DNA of 60,827 nt from an uncultured Muribaculaceae bacterium (GCA_910588245.1 CAJUQP010000017.1:1-60827); one strand, 5' to 3'. Positions 1 through 9,377 are shown, counted from the stretch's first letter. The notes: generated by a model from the sequence alone, not told the origin. Made by a program: numbers and translations.

Positions 1-13
1 GGCTTAAAAATTG

Positions 14-49
14 GAGGGTGTACCAAAAACTGAATTTTGATACACCCTC
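14..49. terminator. Hairpin terminator, probably bidirectional
   Basis: An inverted repeat GAGGGTGTA...TACACCCTC, extended by CCAAAA/TTTTG with one wobble and a loop of about 5 nt, is followed on the plus strand by six T. On the minus strand it lies just past the stop of the small membrane protein gene. It probably ends that gene and a gene left of the window. A very similar hairpin closes the window after susD2. Confidence 0.75.
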
Positions 50-54
50 TTTTT

Positions 55-276
55 TCATTCTTGTCGGTCGGAATGCCGTCGGCGTTCATTTCTAAGACGA
101 TCACGACGTCGGAGGGCAAAGAATGCCAGTATTATCACTATTGTCTCAACTCCGAGAGTAATGTAGAATCTCAAGGCCTGTCCCGATTTCAGCAGGTCGA
201 GGCCGAAATAAAGGGTCATGAAAAATGCATAGACAACAAGAAGGACCGTGACCACTATGTGACGCTGTAGTTTCAT
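55..276 (-). CDS. Small two-helix membrane protein
   Basis: This 73-residue protein has two hydrophobic stretches, about residues 8-27 and 36-54, followed by a very basic, Arg-rich tail. I do not recognise a family. Its ATG overlaps the stop codon of the upstream exonuclease gene (ATGA), so the two are almost certainly co-transcribed and translationally coupled. The positive-inside rule suggests both ends face the cytoplasm. Function unknown. Confidence 0.7.
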   Translation of the reverse strand: MKLQRHIVVTVLLVVYAFFMTLYFGLDLLKSGQALRFYITLGVETIVIILAFFALRRRDRLRNERRRHSDRQE

Positions 277-962
277 AGCGAAGAACTGTTTGTCGGTTGT
301 TCATCGGTTGACGCTGATTCTTCTCCTGACGGGGTAGCGCAACGGTATGGAGATTCTGCAGGATTGAACCTGCCGGAGACGATATGGTCGTAGATCTGCA
401 GGCAGGCCATGGCATCGAGCGCGGCATACGACTGCTGCGACGAGGTGAGATGCTCAGCCTCCCAATTGGTGAGGCGCTGACCTTTCGATATGCGTTGTCC
501 GAAAATCACAGCATATATTTTTGTCAGGCTATTGTCGGCAATACCGTAGTCTTTCACAAAATTCTGGAGTTCGATGAAGCCTCCGGGATTTATGTGGGAG
601 ATTTTATTGAGGTTATGGAAATCATCGTGTACGGAAAGCCCGATTTTGAGCACACCGGGATCCTCAAGCAGATCAATTATAGGCTGCGCGAGGCCGACGT
701 GGTTTATGCGGAACAGATAGCAGACTGTCCGGGTTGACAATTGTACGAGCGAGACGGTGTTAGATTGTCCTTTCCTGAAACTGGGACGTGTTTCCGTGTC
801 GAACCCGATGATTCCTGAGGCCCTAAGTTCTGATACCGCCGCGACGATCTCCTGCTCATTTTCAATGAGACAGATCTGCCCTTGGAACTGAGCCGCGGGA
901 AGCTTAGCGAGCTGCTCTTTGGAGATTGTGATGACTGCTTGCGATGGTGCGTCAGAATTCAT
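273..962 (-). CDS. 3'-5' exonuclease, DEDDy (RNase D/WRN-like) fold
   Basis: The 229-residue protein carries the three exonuclease motifs of the DEDD superfamily: Exo I FDTET (residues 54-58), Exo II with a conserved Asp in SVHDDFHNL (about 110-118), and Exo III YAALD (Tyr179, Asp183). The Tyr in Exo III makes it the DEDDy class. These enzymes use two metal ions to remove nucleotides from 3' ends of RNA or DNA. There is no HRDC domain, so it is not a full RNase D; it resembles the single-domain 3'-5' exonucleases common in Bacteroidetes. The substrate cannot be told from sequence. It is the first gene of a two-gene unit with the small membrane protein. Confidence 0.85.
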   Translation of the reverse strand: MNSDAPSQAVITISKEQLAKLPAAQFQGQICLIENEQEIVAAVSELRASGIIGFDTETRPSFRKGQSNTVSLVQLSTRTVCYLFRINHVGLAQPIIDLLEDPGVLKIGLSVHDDFHNLNKISHINPGGFIELQNFVKDYGIADNSLTKIYAVIFGQRISKGQRLTNWEAEHLTSSQQSYAALDAMACLQIYDHIVSGRFNPAESPYRCATPSGEESASTDEQPTNSSSL

Positions 963-1120
963 ATCGATAATTGGTGAAAAATCTTTCTTCTCTCGAAAAA
1001 AAGGGATCCAGATTTTGTTATGCGCTGCAAATATAGTGAAAAAAACCGAGTATTTTCTAAAGAATCGGATAAATCGGTCTAAATATGGTAACTTTTGCGT
1101 TTATGGGGCTATATGATTGA

Positions 1121-1156
1121 CTGATGGCCGCGCCTCCGGAGAGATGCGGCCATCAG
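1121..1156 (-). terminator. Hairpin downstream of bioD
   Basis: A perfect 11-bp inverted repeat (CTGATGGCCGC / GCGGCCATCAG) lies 17 nt past the bioD stop. It lacks a strong T run on either strand, so termination strength is uncertain. Confidence 0.5.
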
Positions 1157-1172
1157 CATGCTGTGATTGTCG

Positions 1173-1829
1173 TCACACCACCGGCATCTCTGTCCAGAAA
1201 GCTTCCGGGAAGTGCCGGGTAAGCCACCGGCGCAGATAGCGCCTGGTGTCATCGCATATGGTTCTGTCTTTGTCGAAGAAAGGATTATATACCACCCCCA
1301 ATAGATTAATCCCGTAGGTGCGGATGGCGTTGAATGTCAGAAGAGCGAGGTTGATCGATCCGAGTTGCCCTGTGACGGTGACAATTGTCGGGAGCCTATG
1401 GTCGCGGATATAATCTGCAGTCATGTATTCCCCTTTTATCGGCACCATAAGTCCGCCGGCCCCCTCTACAAGCACCGTGTCGTATGTGTCGTTGAGGCAT
1501 TTCGTGGCCTGTGCGATGGCTTCCATGTCGATCTCCACTCCGTCGATAATTGCTGCGAGATGTGGGGATGCGGGATATGACAGGATAACGGGAGCTGTGA
1601 GATGCTCACGGTCTGCATCAAGTATCCCGGTTCCCATTATCTTGCGATGGCGCACGATATCCTCGCTCATGCCGGAGTTGCCTGTCTGTATCATCTTCTG
1701 TGTGATGCATGTTTTTCCTGTCCCTGCGATTTCCCGTGCGAGCCAGCCGGTGGCATAGCTTTTGCCTACGTCTGTGCCTATGCCTGTCACGAATATTGTC
1801 GATGGCCAGGCAGTCTGTCTGAAGTCCAT
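1173..1829 (-). CDS. bioD: Dethiobiotin synthetase
   Basis: The 218-residue protein catalyses ATP- and CO2-dependent ureido ring closure of 7,8-diaminopelargonate to dethiobiotin, the penultimate step of biotin synthesis, in the cytoplasm. It has the P-loop GIGTDVGKS at residues 16-24, a Lys in the substrate loop (TQKMIQTG, Lys45), and the family signature EGAGGLMVP at 122-130. Its length matches the family (about 215-230). No other bio genes are in the window, so it is either detached from the rest of the pathway or the last member of a scattered pathway. It lies 86 bp downstream of glyA in the same direction, separated by a large hairpin. Confidence 0.92.
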   Translation of the reverse strand: MDFRQTAWPSTIFVTGIGTDVGKSYATGWLAREIAGTGKTCITQKMIQTGNSGMSEDIVRHRKIMGTGILDADREHLTAPVILSYPASPHLAAIIDGVEIDMEAIAQATKCLNDTYDTVLVEGAGGLMVPIKGEYMTADYIRDHRLPTIVTVTGQLGSINLALLTFNAIRTYGINLLGVVYNPFFDKDRTICDDTRRYLRRWLTRHFPEAFWTEMPVV

Positions 1830-1845
1830 TGTATGATTTTTGAAG

Positions 1846-1896
1846 TCAGGGGCGATGCCGTGGCGGCAAAATGCCGGGCCACCGCATCGCCCCTGA
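1846..1896 (-). terminator. Large nested hairpin between glyA and bioD
   Basis: A 13-bp perfect outer stem (TCAGGGGCGATGC / GCATCGCCCCTGA) encloses a second stem (GTGGC / GCCAC). It sits 19 nt after the glyA stop and 17 nt before the bioD ATG. It may end glyA or lie in the bioD leader. No U-tract follows immediately. Confidence 0.5.
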
Positions 1897-1915
1897 GGGT
1901 ATTGATGAGATTTTT

Positions 1916-3196
1916 TTACCAGGCGAACATCGGATAGTCGTTCATCATTTCGTTGACTTCCGAACGAACCTGGGTGATCACCTGGGGATCGTCGGCATTG
2001 CAGAGCACGCGGTCAATAAGTCCGGCTATTGTCTCCATAAGTTCCTCCTTGGCGCCTCTGGTAGTTATGGCGGCTGTGCCGAAACGCAGTCCGGAGGTGA
2101 GGAACGGAGAGCGGGTGTCGTAGGGCACCATGTTTTTATTGGCAGTGATATCAGCCTCGACAAGCACTCTCTCAGCCTTCTTGCCGCTCATTTCCGGGAA
2201 TTTAGGACGCAGATCCACAAGCATGCAGTGGTTGTCGGTTCCATCGGATATGATCTTGTAGCCCCTGCAGATGAGGGCGTCGGCAAGAGCGTCGGCATTT
2301 TTCTTCACCTGAAGAGCGTATTCTTTCCATTCGGGCTGGAGTGCCTCACCGAAAGCCACGGCTTTGGCGGCTATTACATGCTCAAGCGGACCACCCTGGA
2401 CACCGGGGAATACGGCAGAGTCGAGGAGTGCCGACATTTTCTTGATCTCCCCTTTGGGAGTCTTCTTACCCCAGGGATTGTCGAAATCTTTACCCATCAG
2501 AATCATTCCGCCTCGTGGTCCGCGGAGGGTCTTATGGGTTGTGGTGGTCACGATGTGTGCGTGTTTAAGAGGATTTTCCAGGAGTCCGGCGGCGATAAGG
2601 CCTGCAGGGTGGGCCATGTCGACCATGAATATCGCTCCGATTTCGTCGGCAACCTTACGGATACGTGCGTAATCCCATTCGCGGCTATATGCGCTTCCTC
2701 CTGCTATGATGAGCTTCGGACGCTCCTCGCGGGCTTTCTTCTCCAGCTCGTCGTAATTCACTCGGCCGGTCTCCGCCTCTACGGTATAGCTGATGGGATG
2801 GAAGTGGAGTCCGGAGAAATTGACAGGGCTTCCATGACTGAGGTGTCCGCCGTGGCTGAGGTCCATTCCCAGGAATTTGTCGCCGGGCTGCAGACAGGCC
2901 ATGAAGACAGCCATGTTGGCTTGTGCTCCGCTGTGGGGTTGTACGTTCGCCCATTCAGCGTCGAAGAGTTTTTTCGCGCGCTCTATGGCGAGGTTTTCAG
3001 CTTCGTCGACCACCTGGCAGCCGCCGTAGTAGCGGTGTGCCGGATATCCCTCGGCATATTTGTTGGTGAGGCATGACCCCATTGCGCGCATCACCTCGTC
3101 GCTCACGAAGTTCTCGCTGGCGATAAGCTCGATGCCGCGGCGCTGGCGCAGATGCTCGCGGTCAATGATGTCGAAGATTTCGTTGTCTCTCTGCAT
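1916..3196 (-). CDS. glyA: Serine hydroxymethyltransferase
   Basis: The 426-residue PLP enzyme interconverts serine plus tetrahydrofolate with glycine plus 5,10-methylene-tetrahydrofolate, feeding one-carbon metabolism. The PLP-binding Lys222 lies in the family signature TTTTHKTLRGPRGG (217-230). The N-terminal IELIASENF and NKYAEGYP segments and DMAHPAGL are also diagnostic. Full length for a bacterial SHMT. It lies 65 bp downstream of nqrF in the same direction; whether it belongs to the nqr transcript is not clear from sequence. Confidence 0.96.
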   Translation of the reverse strand: MQRDNEIFDIIDREHLRQRRGIELIASENFVSDEVMRAMGSCLTNKYAEGYPAHRYYGGCQVVDEAENLAIERAKKLFDAEWANVQPHSGAQANMAVFMACLQPGDKFLGMDLSHGGHLSHGSPVNFSGLHFHPISYTVEAETGRVNYDELEKKAREERPKLIIAGGSAYSREWDYARIRKVADEIGAIFMVDMAHPAGLIAAGLLENPLKHAHIVTTTTHKTLRGPRGGMILMGKDFDNPWGKKTPKGEIKKMSALLDSAVFPGVQGGPLEHVIAAKAVAFGEALQPEWKEYALQVKKNADALADALICRGYKIISDGTDNHCMLVDLRPKFPEMSGKKAERVLVEADITANKNMVPYDTRSPFLTSGLRFGTAAITTRGAKEELMETIAGLIDRVLCNADDPQVITQVRSEVNEMMNDYPMFAW

Positions 3197-3261
3197 AACT
3201 GATTGATGTTAATGGTTAATAGATTAGTTTTAAGGCCGGATAGAAAGTTGTGAGACTTTTC

Positions 3262-4554
3262 TTATCCACCGAAATTGTCGTAGTGTATTGATGAAGGCTC
3301 GACTCCGAGATTGTAGAGCATGTTGTTGACAGCATTGCTCATCGGGCCGGGACCGCACATGTAATATTCTATGTCTTCAGGCGCCTCGTGGTCTTTGAGA
3401 TAGTTCTCATACATGACCTGATGCACGAATCCGGGTGTATATGCCACGCCTGCGGCATCGGCAGCCGGATCGGGACGGTCGAGGGCGAGATGGAACTTGA
3501 AGTTGGGGAAATCCTTCTCCAGCTGGAGGAAGTCCTGTAGATAGAACACTTCGTTGAGGGCGCGCGCTCCATAGAAATAATGCATCTTGCGGTCGGTGGT
3601 GTGGAGTGTCTTGGTCATCCACATTATCTGTGCCCGGAGCGGGGCCATGCCGGCGCCGCCGCCAACCCATATCATCTCCGCCTTGGAGTCGACGATTGGA
3701 TGAAAATCACCGTAAGGACCGCTCATTAGAACCTTATCGCCGGGTTTGAGCGAGAAGATATATGAAGAGGCTATGCCGCAGGGCACATCCTGGAAGCCAA
3801 CCTGTGGTTTCGGTTTGAACGGAGGTGTGGCGATACGTACGGTAAGCATTATGCGGTCGCCTTCCTCAGGATAGTTGGCCATGGAGTATGCGCGGACTGT
3901 CTCTTCTGTGTTCTTAGCCTTGAGAGTGAAGAGCCCGAACTTCTCCCACGCCGGGAGATATTCATCGCCGATTAGGCTTTTATCGATGTCTCCGTCGTAG
4001 GTCATCTCGTATTTCGGAATTCGGATCTGCGCGTAAGATCCAGGAATGAAGTTCATATGTTCTCCCTCAGGCAGCTTGACTATGAATTCCTTGATGAATG
4101 TAGCCACGTTGCGGTTGGAGATTACTTCGCATTCCCATTCCTTCACGTCGAGCGCTGCCGGATCTACTGCGATCTCCATATCGCTCTTTACCTTCACCTG
4201 GCATCCGAGTCTCCAGTGGTCTTTCATCTGTTTGCGCGTAAAATGCACGGCTTCCGTGGGAAGCATGTCGCCTCCACCCTCGAGCACCTGCACCTTGCAT
4301 TGTCCGCAGCTTCCTTTTCCACCGCAGGCGGAAGAAAGATGAACTCCGCCGTCGGCGAGGGTGGAGAGGAGCGACTTCCCGCTGGGGGCCTTTACGGTTT
4401 TCTTGCCCGAGTTGATCGAGATGGTGACCTCACCGGAGGCCACGAGCCAGTTTTTGGCAAGCAGAAGCACGATCACGAGCACGAGCACAATCACTAAGAA
4501 AATCAACGCCGCCACGACGACTGAGTTCCAGTGTATCATATTCAGTAATGACAT
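3262..4554 (-). CDS. nqrF: Na+-translocating NADH:quinone reductase subunit F
   Basis: NqrF is the electron-input subunit: it oxidises NADH through FAD and passes electrons to a 2Fe-2S cluster. An N-terminal membrane helix (about 10-36) anchors it. The ferredoxin cysteines are Cys77, Cys83, Cys86 and Cys118 (C-x5-C-x2-C, then C). The FAD site is RAYSMANYP and the NADH-binding loop GGGAGMAPLR; a C-terminal MCGPGPM completes the ferredoxin-reductase module. The 430-residue length is slightly above the usual 405-410. It is the last gene of the nqrABCDEF operon, 7 bp after nqrE. Confidence 0.96.
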   Translation of the reverse strand: MSLLNMIHWNSVVVAALIFLVIVLVLVIVLLLAKNWLVASGEVTISINSGKKTVKAPSGKSLLSTLADGGVHLSSACGGKGSCGQCKVQVLEGGGDMLPTEAVHFTRKQMKDHWRLGCQVKVKSDMEIAVDPAALDVKEWECEVISNRNVATFIKEFIVKLPEGEHMNFIPGSYAQIRIPKYEMTYDGDIDKSLIGDEYLPAWEKFGLFTLKAKNTEETVRAYSMANYPEEGDRIMLTVRIATPPFKPKPQVGFQDVPCGIASSYIFSLKPGDKVLMSGPYGDFHPIVDSKAEMIWVGGGAGMAPLRAQIMWMTKTLHTTDRKMHYFYGARALNEVFYLQDFLQLEKDFPNFKFHLALDRPDPAADAAGVAYTPGFVHQVMYENYLKDHEAPEDIEYYMCGPGPMSNAVNNMLYNLGVEPSSIHYDNFGG

Positions 4555-4561
4555 ATTGGTT

Positions 4562-5176
4562 TTAAATTTTGATTCCGAGGAAGCTCATGAAGGCAATGCC
4601 CATGAGTCCGGTGATTATGAATGTGATGCCTATGCCTCTGAGCGGGGCTGGAATCTGATTGTAGGCCAGGCGTTCGCGAATGGCGGCCAGGCAGGTGATG
4701 GCGAGAAGCCAGCCTATGCCCGATCCGGCGCCGTAGACGGTGGCTGTCCAGGCATTGGTGAATTCTCTCTGCTGCATGAAGAGCACGGCGCCAAGAATAG
4801 CGCAGTTCACGGCTATCAGTGGCAGGAAGATTCCCAGCGATGAATAGAGCGAGGGGGAGTATTTCTCGATGGCCATCTCAAGGATCTGCACAAGTGCCGC
4901 GATCACTGAGATAAACATGATCAGACCCAGGAAGCTGAGATCGGTGTCGGCATATTCCTCACCGAGCCAGCTGAGCGCACCCGGCACAAGGATATACTGG
5001 TTGATGCACCAGCACACAGGCAAAGCGATTATCAGCACGAAGCTGACGGCCACACCCAGGCCGAAGGCTGTCTTCACGTTCTTCGACACGGCAAGATAGG
5101 AGCACATGCCGAGGAAGTAGGCGAATATCATGTTGTCGATGAATATCGACCGGATAAACAGATTTAGATTTTCCAT
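4562..5176 (-). CDS. nqrE: Na+-NQR subunit E
   Basis: This 204-residue integral membrane subunit has six predicted hydrophobic helices. NqrD and NqrE are homologous inverted-topology proteins that together form the intramembrane Fe site of the complex. Segments FIDNMIFAYFLGMCSYLAVSKNV near the start and VNCAILGAVLFMQQRE in the middle are typical of NqrE and carry the conserved cysteines. It lies between nqrD (37 bp) and nqrF (7 bp). Confidence 0.95.
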   Translation of the reverse strand: MENLNLFIRSIFIDNMIFAYFLGMCSYLAVSKNVKTAFGLGVAVSFVLIIALPVCWCINQYILVPGALSWLGEEYADTDLSFLGLIMFISVIAALVQILEMAIEKYSPSLYSSLGIFLPLIAVNCAILGAVLFMQQREFTNAWTATVYGAGSGIGWLLAITCLAAIRERLAYNQIPAPLRGIGITFIITGLMGIAFMSFLGIKI

Positions 5177-5213
5177 AACTTGGTGTTATTGTCCGATTTC
5201 GGGAGTTTGCTGG

Positions 5214-5834
5214 TTATTCCTGAAGGTCTTTGTTGCGCGAGCGGTGCACCCATATGATGCATGCCACGGTGATCAGTGCTATCGGAGGAAGGATCATGAG
5301 ACCGTTGTTCTGATATCCGTGTTCATAGGCCCACTGCGGAATCACCTGGAAACCAAGGAGCGTTCCGCTACCGAGCAGCTCGCGGAAGAAAGCTACGATA
5401 ACCAGGATTATACCATAACCGAGGCCGTTGCCTATGCCGTCGAGGAACGAAGCCCACGGACGGTTGGTGCTGGCGAACGCCTCAAGACGTCCCATGATGA
5501 TACAGTTGGTGATTATCAGGCCAATGAAGACCGAGAGCGCCTTGCTCACCTCATAGTTGTAAGCCTTCAGCACCTGGTCGACAATCACAACGAGGGCGGC
5601 TACGACCACGAGCTGCACTATGATTCGTATGGATGTCGGGATGGTGTTGCGTATAAGGGATATGATCACGTTGGCAAGAGCGAGCACAGCGGTCACGGAA
5701 ACTGCCATCACAAGCGCGGGCTCAAGCTTTGCGGTCACCGCCAGGGCGGAGCAGATTCCCAGCACCTGCACGATTACCGGATTGTCTTTCGATAGAGGAT
5801 TGACGAGAGGCAGTAATGATTTGTTGACGTTCAT
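5214..5834 (-). CDS. nqrD: Na+-NQR subunit D
   Basis: The 206-residue membrane subunit is homologous to NqrE/RnfA and has about six hydrophobic helices. LGICSALAVTAKLEPAL and ITNCIIMGRLEAFA hold the two conserved half-site cysteines expected for the intramembrane iron centre. Position directly after nqrC (14 bp) and before nqrE confirms the assignment over the related Rnf complex, since the cluster has nqrA and nqrF rather than rnfB/rnfC. Confidence 0.95.
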   Translation of the reverse strand: MNVNKSLLPLVNPLSKDNPVIVQVLGICSALAVTAKLEPALVMAVSVTAVLALANVIISLIRNTIPTSIRIIVQLVVVAALVVIVDQVLKAYNYEVSKALSVFIGLIITNCIIMGRLEAFASTNRPWASFLDGIGNGLGYGIILVIVAFFRELLGSGTLLGFQVIPQWAYEHGYQNNGLMILPPIALITVACIIWVHRSRNKDLQE

Positions 5835-5848
5835 ATGCGGGGATTCTT

Positions 5849-6565
5849 TTAATTCTTGTTAGACTGAAGATTCTTCAGGAATGCCGTGTAAGGCTCCAGG
5901 GAGTCGAAAAGCATTTTCTGCACACCTTGGCTTGTGATCGTGCCGCCGCTGATGGCATGCACCCAGGCTTTTCCCTGAGGCTCCTTTCCGGTCTTTACCA
6001 CTGCCACAGAGGTGAAGGCTCCATCGGAGGTGAAGATATCCTTCCCTTCAAACTGATCACTGAAGGCGGGTTTCTCTATTTCGGCACCGAGGCCGGGAGT
6101 CTCGCCCTGATGTGCGAAATAGGCTCCGTAGATAGTGTCGCCGTTGGCATCGAAAGCTATATAGCCCCAGATCGGACCCCACAGTCCGGCTCCATATACG
6201 GGGATAATGTATTTCAGACCGTCGGAAGTGGTGCATTCAAACACAGGGAGCAGCCGGCTGTCGGCCGGTTTCTTGGATTCTATCGCCACGTTGACGTTGA
6301 ATGCGTCAGTCCCCGCATCGGTCTTTTCTCCATTGATATTTACTATATAGCTTGTCTGTATGTGGTCGGAGAAGAGATCGGCCACACTTTGGCCTTGTGT
6401 GGGCACTATCCTTGCTGCGGCGAGGATCTGGCGCTTGGTGTCGTTGTTGATGTTCTCCACCTGCATAGGCCGCAGAGCCTGGTAGACTACCGAGAGCACC
6501 ACTCCCACCAGGAGCACAAGCACTACGGAGTAGATTATAGTGTAGGTGTTGCTTTGTCTGTTCAT
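5849..6565 (-). CDS. nqrC: Na+-NQR subunit C (covalent FMN)
   Basis: The 238-residue protein has one N-terminal membrane helix (about 10-30) and an FMN-binding domain facing the periplasm. The covalent flavin motif is ISGGTITSQGV, with the expected FMN-accepting Thr at 209. The third position of the usual SGAT motif is Gly here. Attachment needs the flavin transferase ApbE, which is not in this window. It sits 13 bp after nqrB. Confidence 0.94.
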   Translation of the reverse strand: MNRQSNTYTIIYSVVLVLLVGVVLSVVYQALRPMQVENINNDTKRQILAAARIVPTQGQSVADLFSDHIQTSYIVNINGEKTDAGTDAFNVNVAIESKKPADSRLLPVFECTTSDGLKYIIPVYGAGLWGPIWGYIAFDANGDTIYGAYFAHQGETPGLGAEIEKPAFSDQFEGKDIFTSDGAFTSVAVVKTGKEPQGKAWVHAISGGTITSQGVQKMLFDSLEPYTAFLKNLQSNKN

Positions 6566-6578
6566 ATCGGGAGTGTTT

Positions 6579-7769
6579 TTATTGATTCTTTACAATGGCC
6601 CGGCGCATACGGCGGTTGATGTTGGCGTTGACCACACACCAGTCGATGAGCGGAGCGAAACAGTTGAGGAGAAGCACGGCGAGCATCGCGCCCTCGGGAT
6701 ACCCTGTGTTGTAGCAGCGTATGATTATGGCCACGGCACCGATGAGGAATCCGTAGATATATTTGCCGATTTCCGTGCGACATGCGGTGACGGGATCGGT
6801 GGCCATGAAGACTATGGCGAAAGCAAAGCCTCCGAGGCAGAGCTGCTCAAGGGGGGAGAGGTAGGTGACGGGATAGAGGGGTGTGGCGAAATGGTTGGCG
6901 ATCACCGACATCAGCAGCCCTCCGGCCACTCCTGATATGATGATGCGCCAGGAGGCTATGCCTGTGGCGAGAAGAATCACCATACCTATAATGATGCAGA
7001 GTGTGGAAGTTTCGCCCCATGAGCCGGGATAAAGACCAAGGAACATCTGGCTCAGATCGAGAGGCGCGCCAAGAGTGCCGAGCACTTCGGCCGGTCCGTC
7101 GGATGCCGCGAGCTGTCCGAGTGGAGTGGCTCCGGAGAATCCATCGACCGCTTTATCATCGCCGAGCGACACGAAGACATGGTCGCCGCTCATCTGGGAG
7201 GGATAGGCGAAAAAGAGGAAAGCACGCGTGACAAGGGCCACATTGAGGAAGTTGTAGCCTGTGCCGCCGAACACTTCCTTGGCAAAGATCACGGCGAAGG
7301 CCACGGCCACGGCGAGCATCCAGCTGGGTGTCGAGACAGGGCAGATCATCGGAATGAGTATGCCTGATACTAAAAATCCTTCCTGAATCTCATGACCGCG
7401 GATTTGGGCTACTATGAATTCGATGCCCAGACCGACAATATAGGCCGTAAGAATCTGGGGAAGCACGGCCCACAGTCCGTAGAAGAAGAGATGGAACAGG
7501 CCGTGGTCGGCGTCGCCGACGGCTATCGCATGCTGAAGCCCCACGTTCCACATGCCGAAGAGGCAACAGGGAAGCAAGGCTATCACCACCATTATCATGG
7601 TGCGCTTCGAGTCGTTGGCATCGTGGATGTGCACACCCGAGCGCGACGTCTCATTAGGGGTGAAAAGAAAAGTGTAGAAGCCGTCGAAAACGGAATGCAG
7701 GCTGGAAAATTTCCCGCCCTTCTCGAACTGCGGCTTGACATTGTCGATTTTTTTCTTTAATCCTTTCAT
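6579..7769 (-). CDS. nqrB: Na+-NQR subunit B (covalent FMN, sodium channel subunit)
   Basis: The 396-residue multi-spanning subunit carries a covalent FMN and binds riboflavin; it forms much of the sodium path. The flavinylation motif is DGFSGATPLG with acceptor Thr215. About ten hydrophobic helices are visible. The Gly-rich segment FGGTGYNFLNVALVTRAFLFFAYP is conserved in the family. It is second in the operon, 58 bp after nqrA. Confidence 0.95.
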   Translation of the reverse strand: MKGLKKKIDNVKPQFEKGGKFSSLHSVFDGFYTFLFTPNETSRSGVHIHDANDSKRTMIMVVIALLPCCLFGMWNVGLQHAIAVGDADHGLFHLFFYGLWAVLPQILTAYIVGLGIEFIVAQIRGHEIQEGFLVSGILIPMICPVSTPSWMLAVAVAFAVIFAKEVFGGTGYNFLNVALVTRAFLFFAYPSQMSGDHVFVSLGDDKAVDGFSGATPLGQLAASDGPAEVLGTLGAPLDLSQMFLGLYPGSWGETSTLCIIIGMVILLATGIASWRIIISGVAGGLLMSVIANHFATPLYPVTYLSPLEQLCLGGFAFAIVFMATDPVTACRTEIGKYIYGFLIGAVAIIIRCYNTGYPEGAMLAVLLLNCFAPLIDWCVVNANINRRMRRAIVKNQ

Positions 7770-7827
7770 CTATTGTTCTGGATATGTTTGGATGTTGATG
7801 TCTTTTGGATTGACGGCGCCCAGCGCG

Positions 7828-9156
7828 TCAGGAAAGCTCCTTGCGCAGGTTGTCGAGTCCTTCCCTCACGATTTTTTGGAGTTCGATCTTGGAGGTGTCG
7901 ACAAACTCCGGAAGTGCGAAATCCTCGGGAGCCACCTCATATATTCCCAGTTTCTCCATGCGGTCTATGTCGCCGGCTATGATTGCTTTCAGGAGATATT
8001 CGGGATATATATCGAATGGGAATACCTTGTCATATTCTCCACTGAGGATCATGGCGCGATGTCCCCCCTTGATTCGTGCGTCGAAATCGAAAGGTTTGCC
8101 GAGTCCTCGCAGGAATGCGGGAAAACTTCTCTTTACACTGAATTTCGCGGGATCGACGGATGCCCATCCCATGAATTCATCGGCGTGCGAGCCTTCAGGA
8201 ATCACGGTGATCTGGCGGTAAGGATAGTGCAGGAAACCCTCTTTGTCGATCTTTATTCCGGTCAGGACGTTTCCGGAGATTATGCGGATATCGTCTTTTG
8301 CGGAGAGATTGCCCTCAAGCAAAGATGTAACCGACGCCCCCGTCATGGTTCTGACGAGATGTGGATCTTTCACACAAGGGCCTGTGAGGGCTATGGTCGT
8401 GTGATAATCTGCCACCCCTTTTGTGCAGAGTATCCCTATTCTGGCGGCCGTGGCCGCATCGAGAGCCCAGACTGTCTCTCCCTTGTTGACGGGGCGGATG
8501 GCCGCTATCTGTGTGCCGACATTGCCGGCTGGATGCGGGCCCTCGAACTCCACTGTCTCCGCGGCACGTGAAGAAATGCCTGATCCGGCCTTGACACCAA
8601 GATATACTTTCCCCGAGGTGAGACGGGCGAGGCATTCAAGACCTGCCTCCAGATGAGAGGCAAGTTCGGAATCAAGCACAGACGCGGCAAGCGGCGCTGT
8701 GTCGAAAGCGGTGACGAATATGTCACGGGGCATTGTTGATGTTTCAGGTACGATGTCGAAGGGACGCTGTCTCATCATAGCCCAAAGCCCGCTTGAGAGC
8801 ATAGCATTTCTGATCTCTTCAGGAGAAGAGGCTTTCCCGAAGTCGCGGACGGTATCTTCCTGTTGCTTGCGGACACTGATAAATTCAATGTGGCGGCGTT
8901 CGCCGCGTCTCACTTCTTCCACCTGACCTGCCACGGGCGATGTCAGGCAGATTGTTCCAGTGGCCTTGTCTTTCATCAGCGGATCGCCGGCGTTAACCTT
9001 GTCGCCGGGTTTCACGACAGCCTTCCATACAGGCCCGGGGAAATCGTCAGGGCAGACGGCAAAAAGAGTTGTCTTGTTGTCATCAGTCACGGCAGAAGAG
9101 GGCGCTCCCTTCATGGGAATGTCCAGACCCTTCTTTATACGTATGATTTCAGCCAT
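7828..9156 (-). CDS. nqrA: Na+-NQR subunit A
   Basis: NqrA is the soluble cytoplasmic-side subunit of the complex and carries no cofactor. Its N-terminus has an RnfC-like/biotinyl-lipoyl fold (KPGDKVNAGDPLMKDK; SPVAGQVEEVRRGERR). The 442-residue length is normal. It is the first gene of nqrABCDEF. The ATG lies about 85 nt downstream of a consensus Bacteroidetes promoter, so the operon starts here. Confidence 0.95.
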   Translation of the reverse strand: MAEIIRIKKGLDIPMKGAPSSAVTDDNKTTLFAVCPDDFPGPVWKAVVKPGDKVNAGDPLMKDKATGTICLTSPVAGQVEEVRRGERRHIEFISVRKQQEDTVRDFGKASSPEEIRNAMLSSGLWAMMRQRPFDIVPETSTMPRDIFVTAFDTAPLAASVLDSELASHLEAGLECLARLTSGKVYLGVKAGSGISSRAAETVEFEGPHPAGNVGTQIAAIRPVNKGETVWALDAATAARIGILCTKGVADYHTTIALTGPCVKDPHLVRTMTGASVTSLLEGNLSAKDDIRIISGNVLTGIKIDKEGFLHYPYRQITVIPEGSHADEFMGWASVDPAKFSVKRSFPAFLRGLGKPFDFDARIKGGHRAMILSGEYDKVFPFDIYPEYLLKAIIAGDIDRMEKLGIYEVAPEDFALPEFVDTSKIELQKIVREGLDNLRKELS

Positions 9157-9239
9157 AAGTTAGATAAATGTTTGCCCATGTCCGGCAGCCAGAGGGTTGA
9201 TTTCGGCTCATGGAGCAGTGGTATTTTTGTAATCTGGTG

Positions 9240-9271
9240 CAAAATTACTAATTATCGGCGTGGTATGCAAA
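9240..9271 (-). promoter_or_regulatory. Promoter of the nqr operon
   Basis: On the minus strand a -33 box TTTG (9271-9268), a 20-nt spacer and a -7 box TAATTTTG (9247-9240) match the Bacteroidetes housekeeping consensus exactly. The next gene downstream is nqrA. Confidence 0.75.
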
Positions 9272-9332
9272 GAAGTGATTTGGAAACTGATAAAATTTTT
9301 TATCAAAAGTCGGAATATGCTGTGTCGCGATA

Positions 9333-9377
9333 AAAAAAAGACTTCCGCATCCGGTAAGGATGCGGAAGTCTTTTTTT
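9333..9377 (-). terminator. Terminator of the TPR gene
   Basis: A GACTTCCGCATCC / GGATGCGGAAGTC hairpin with A and T runs on both sides lies 18 nt past the stop of the TPR gene and upstream of the nqr promoter, separating the two units. It is symmetric and could act in both directions. Confidence 0.85.

Noticed and set aside
1871..3076. Plus-strand open frame of 401 codons
   Set aside because: It lies wholly antisense to glyA, whose product is unmistakable; the antisense translation resembles nothing.
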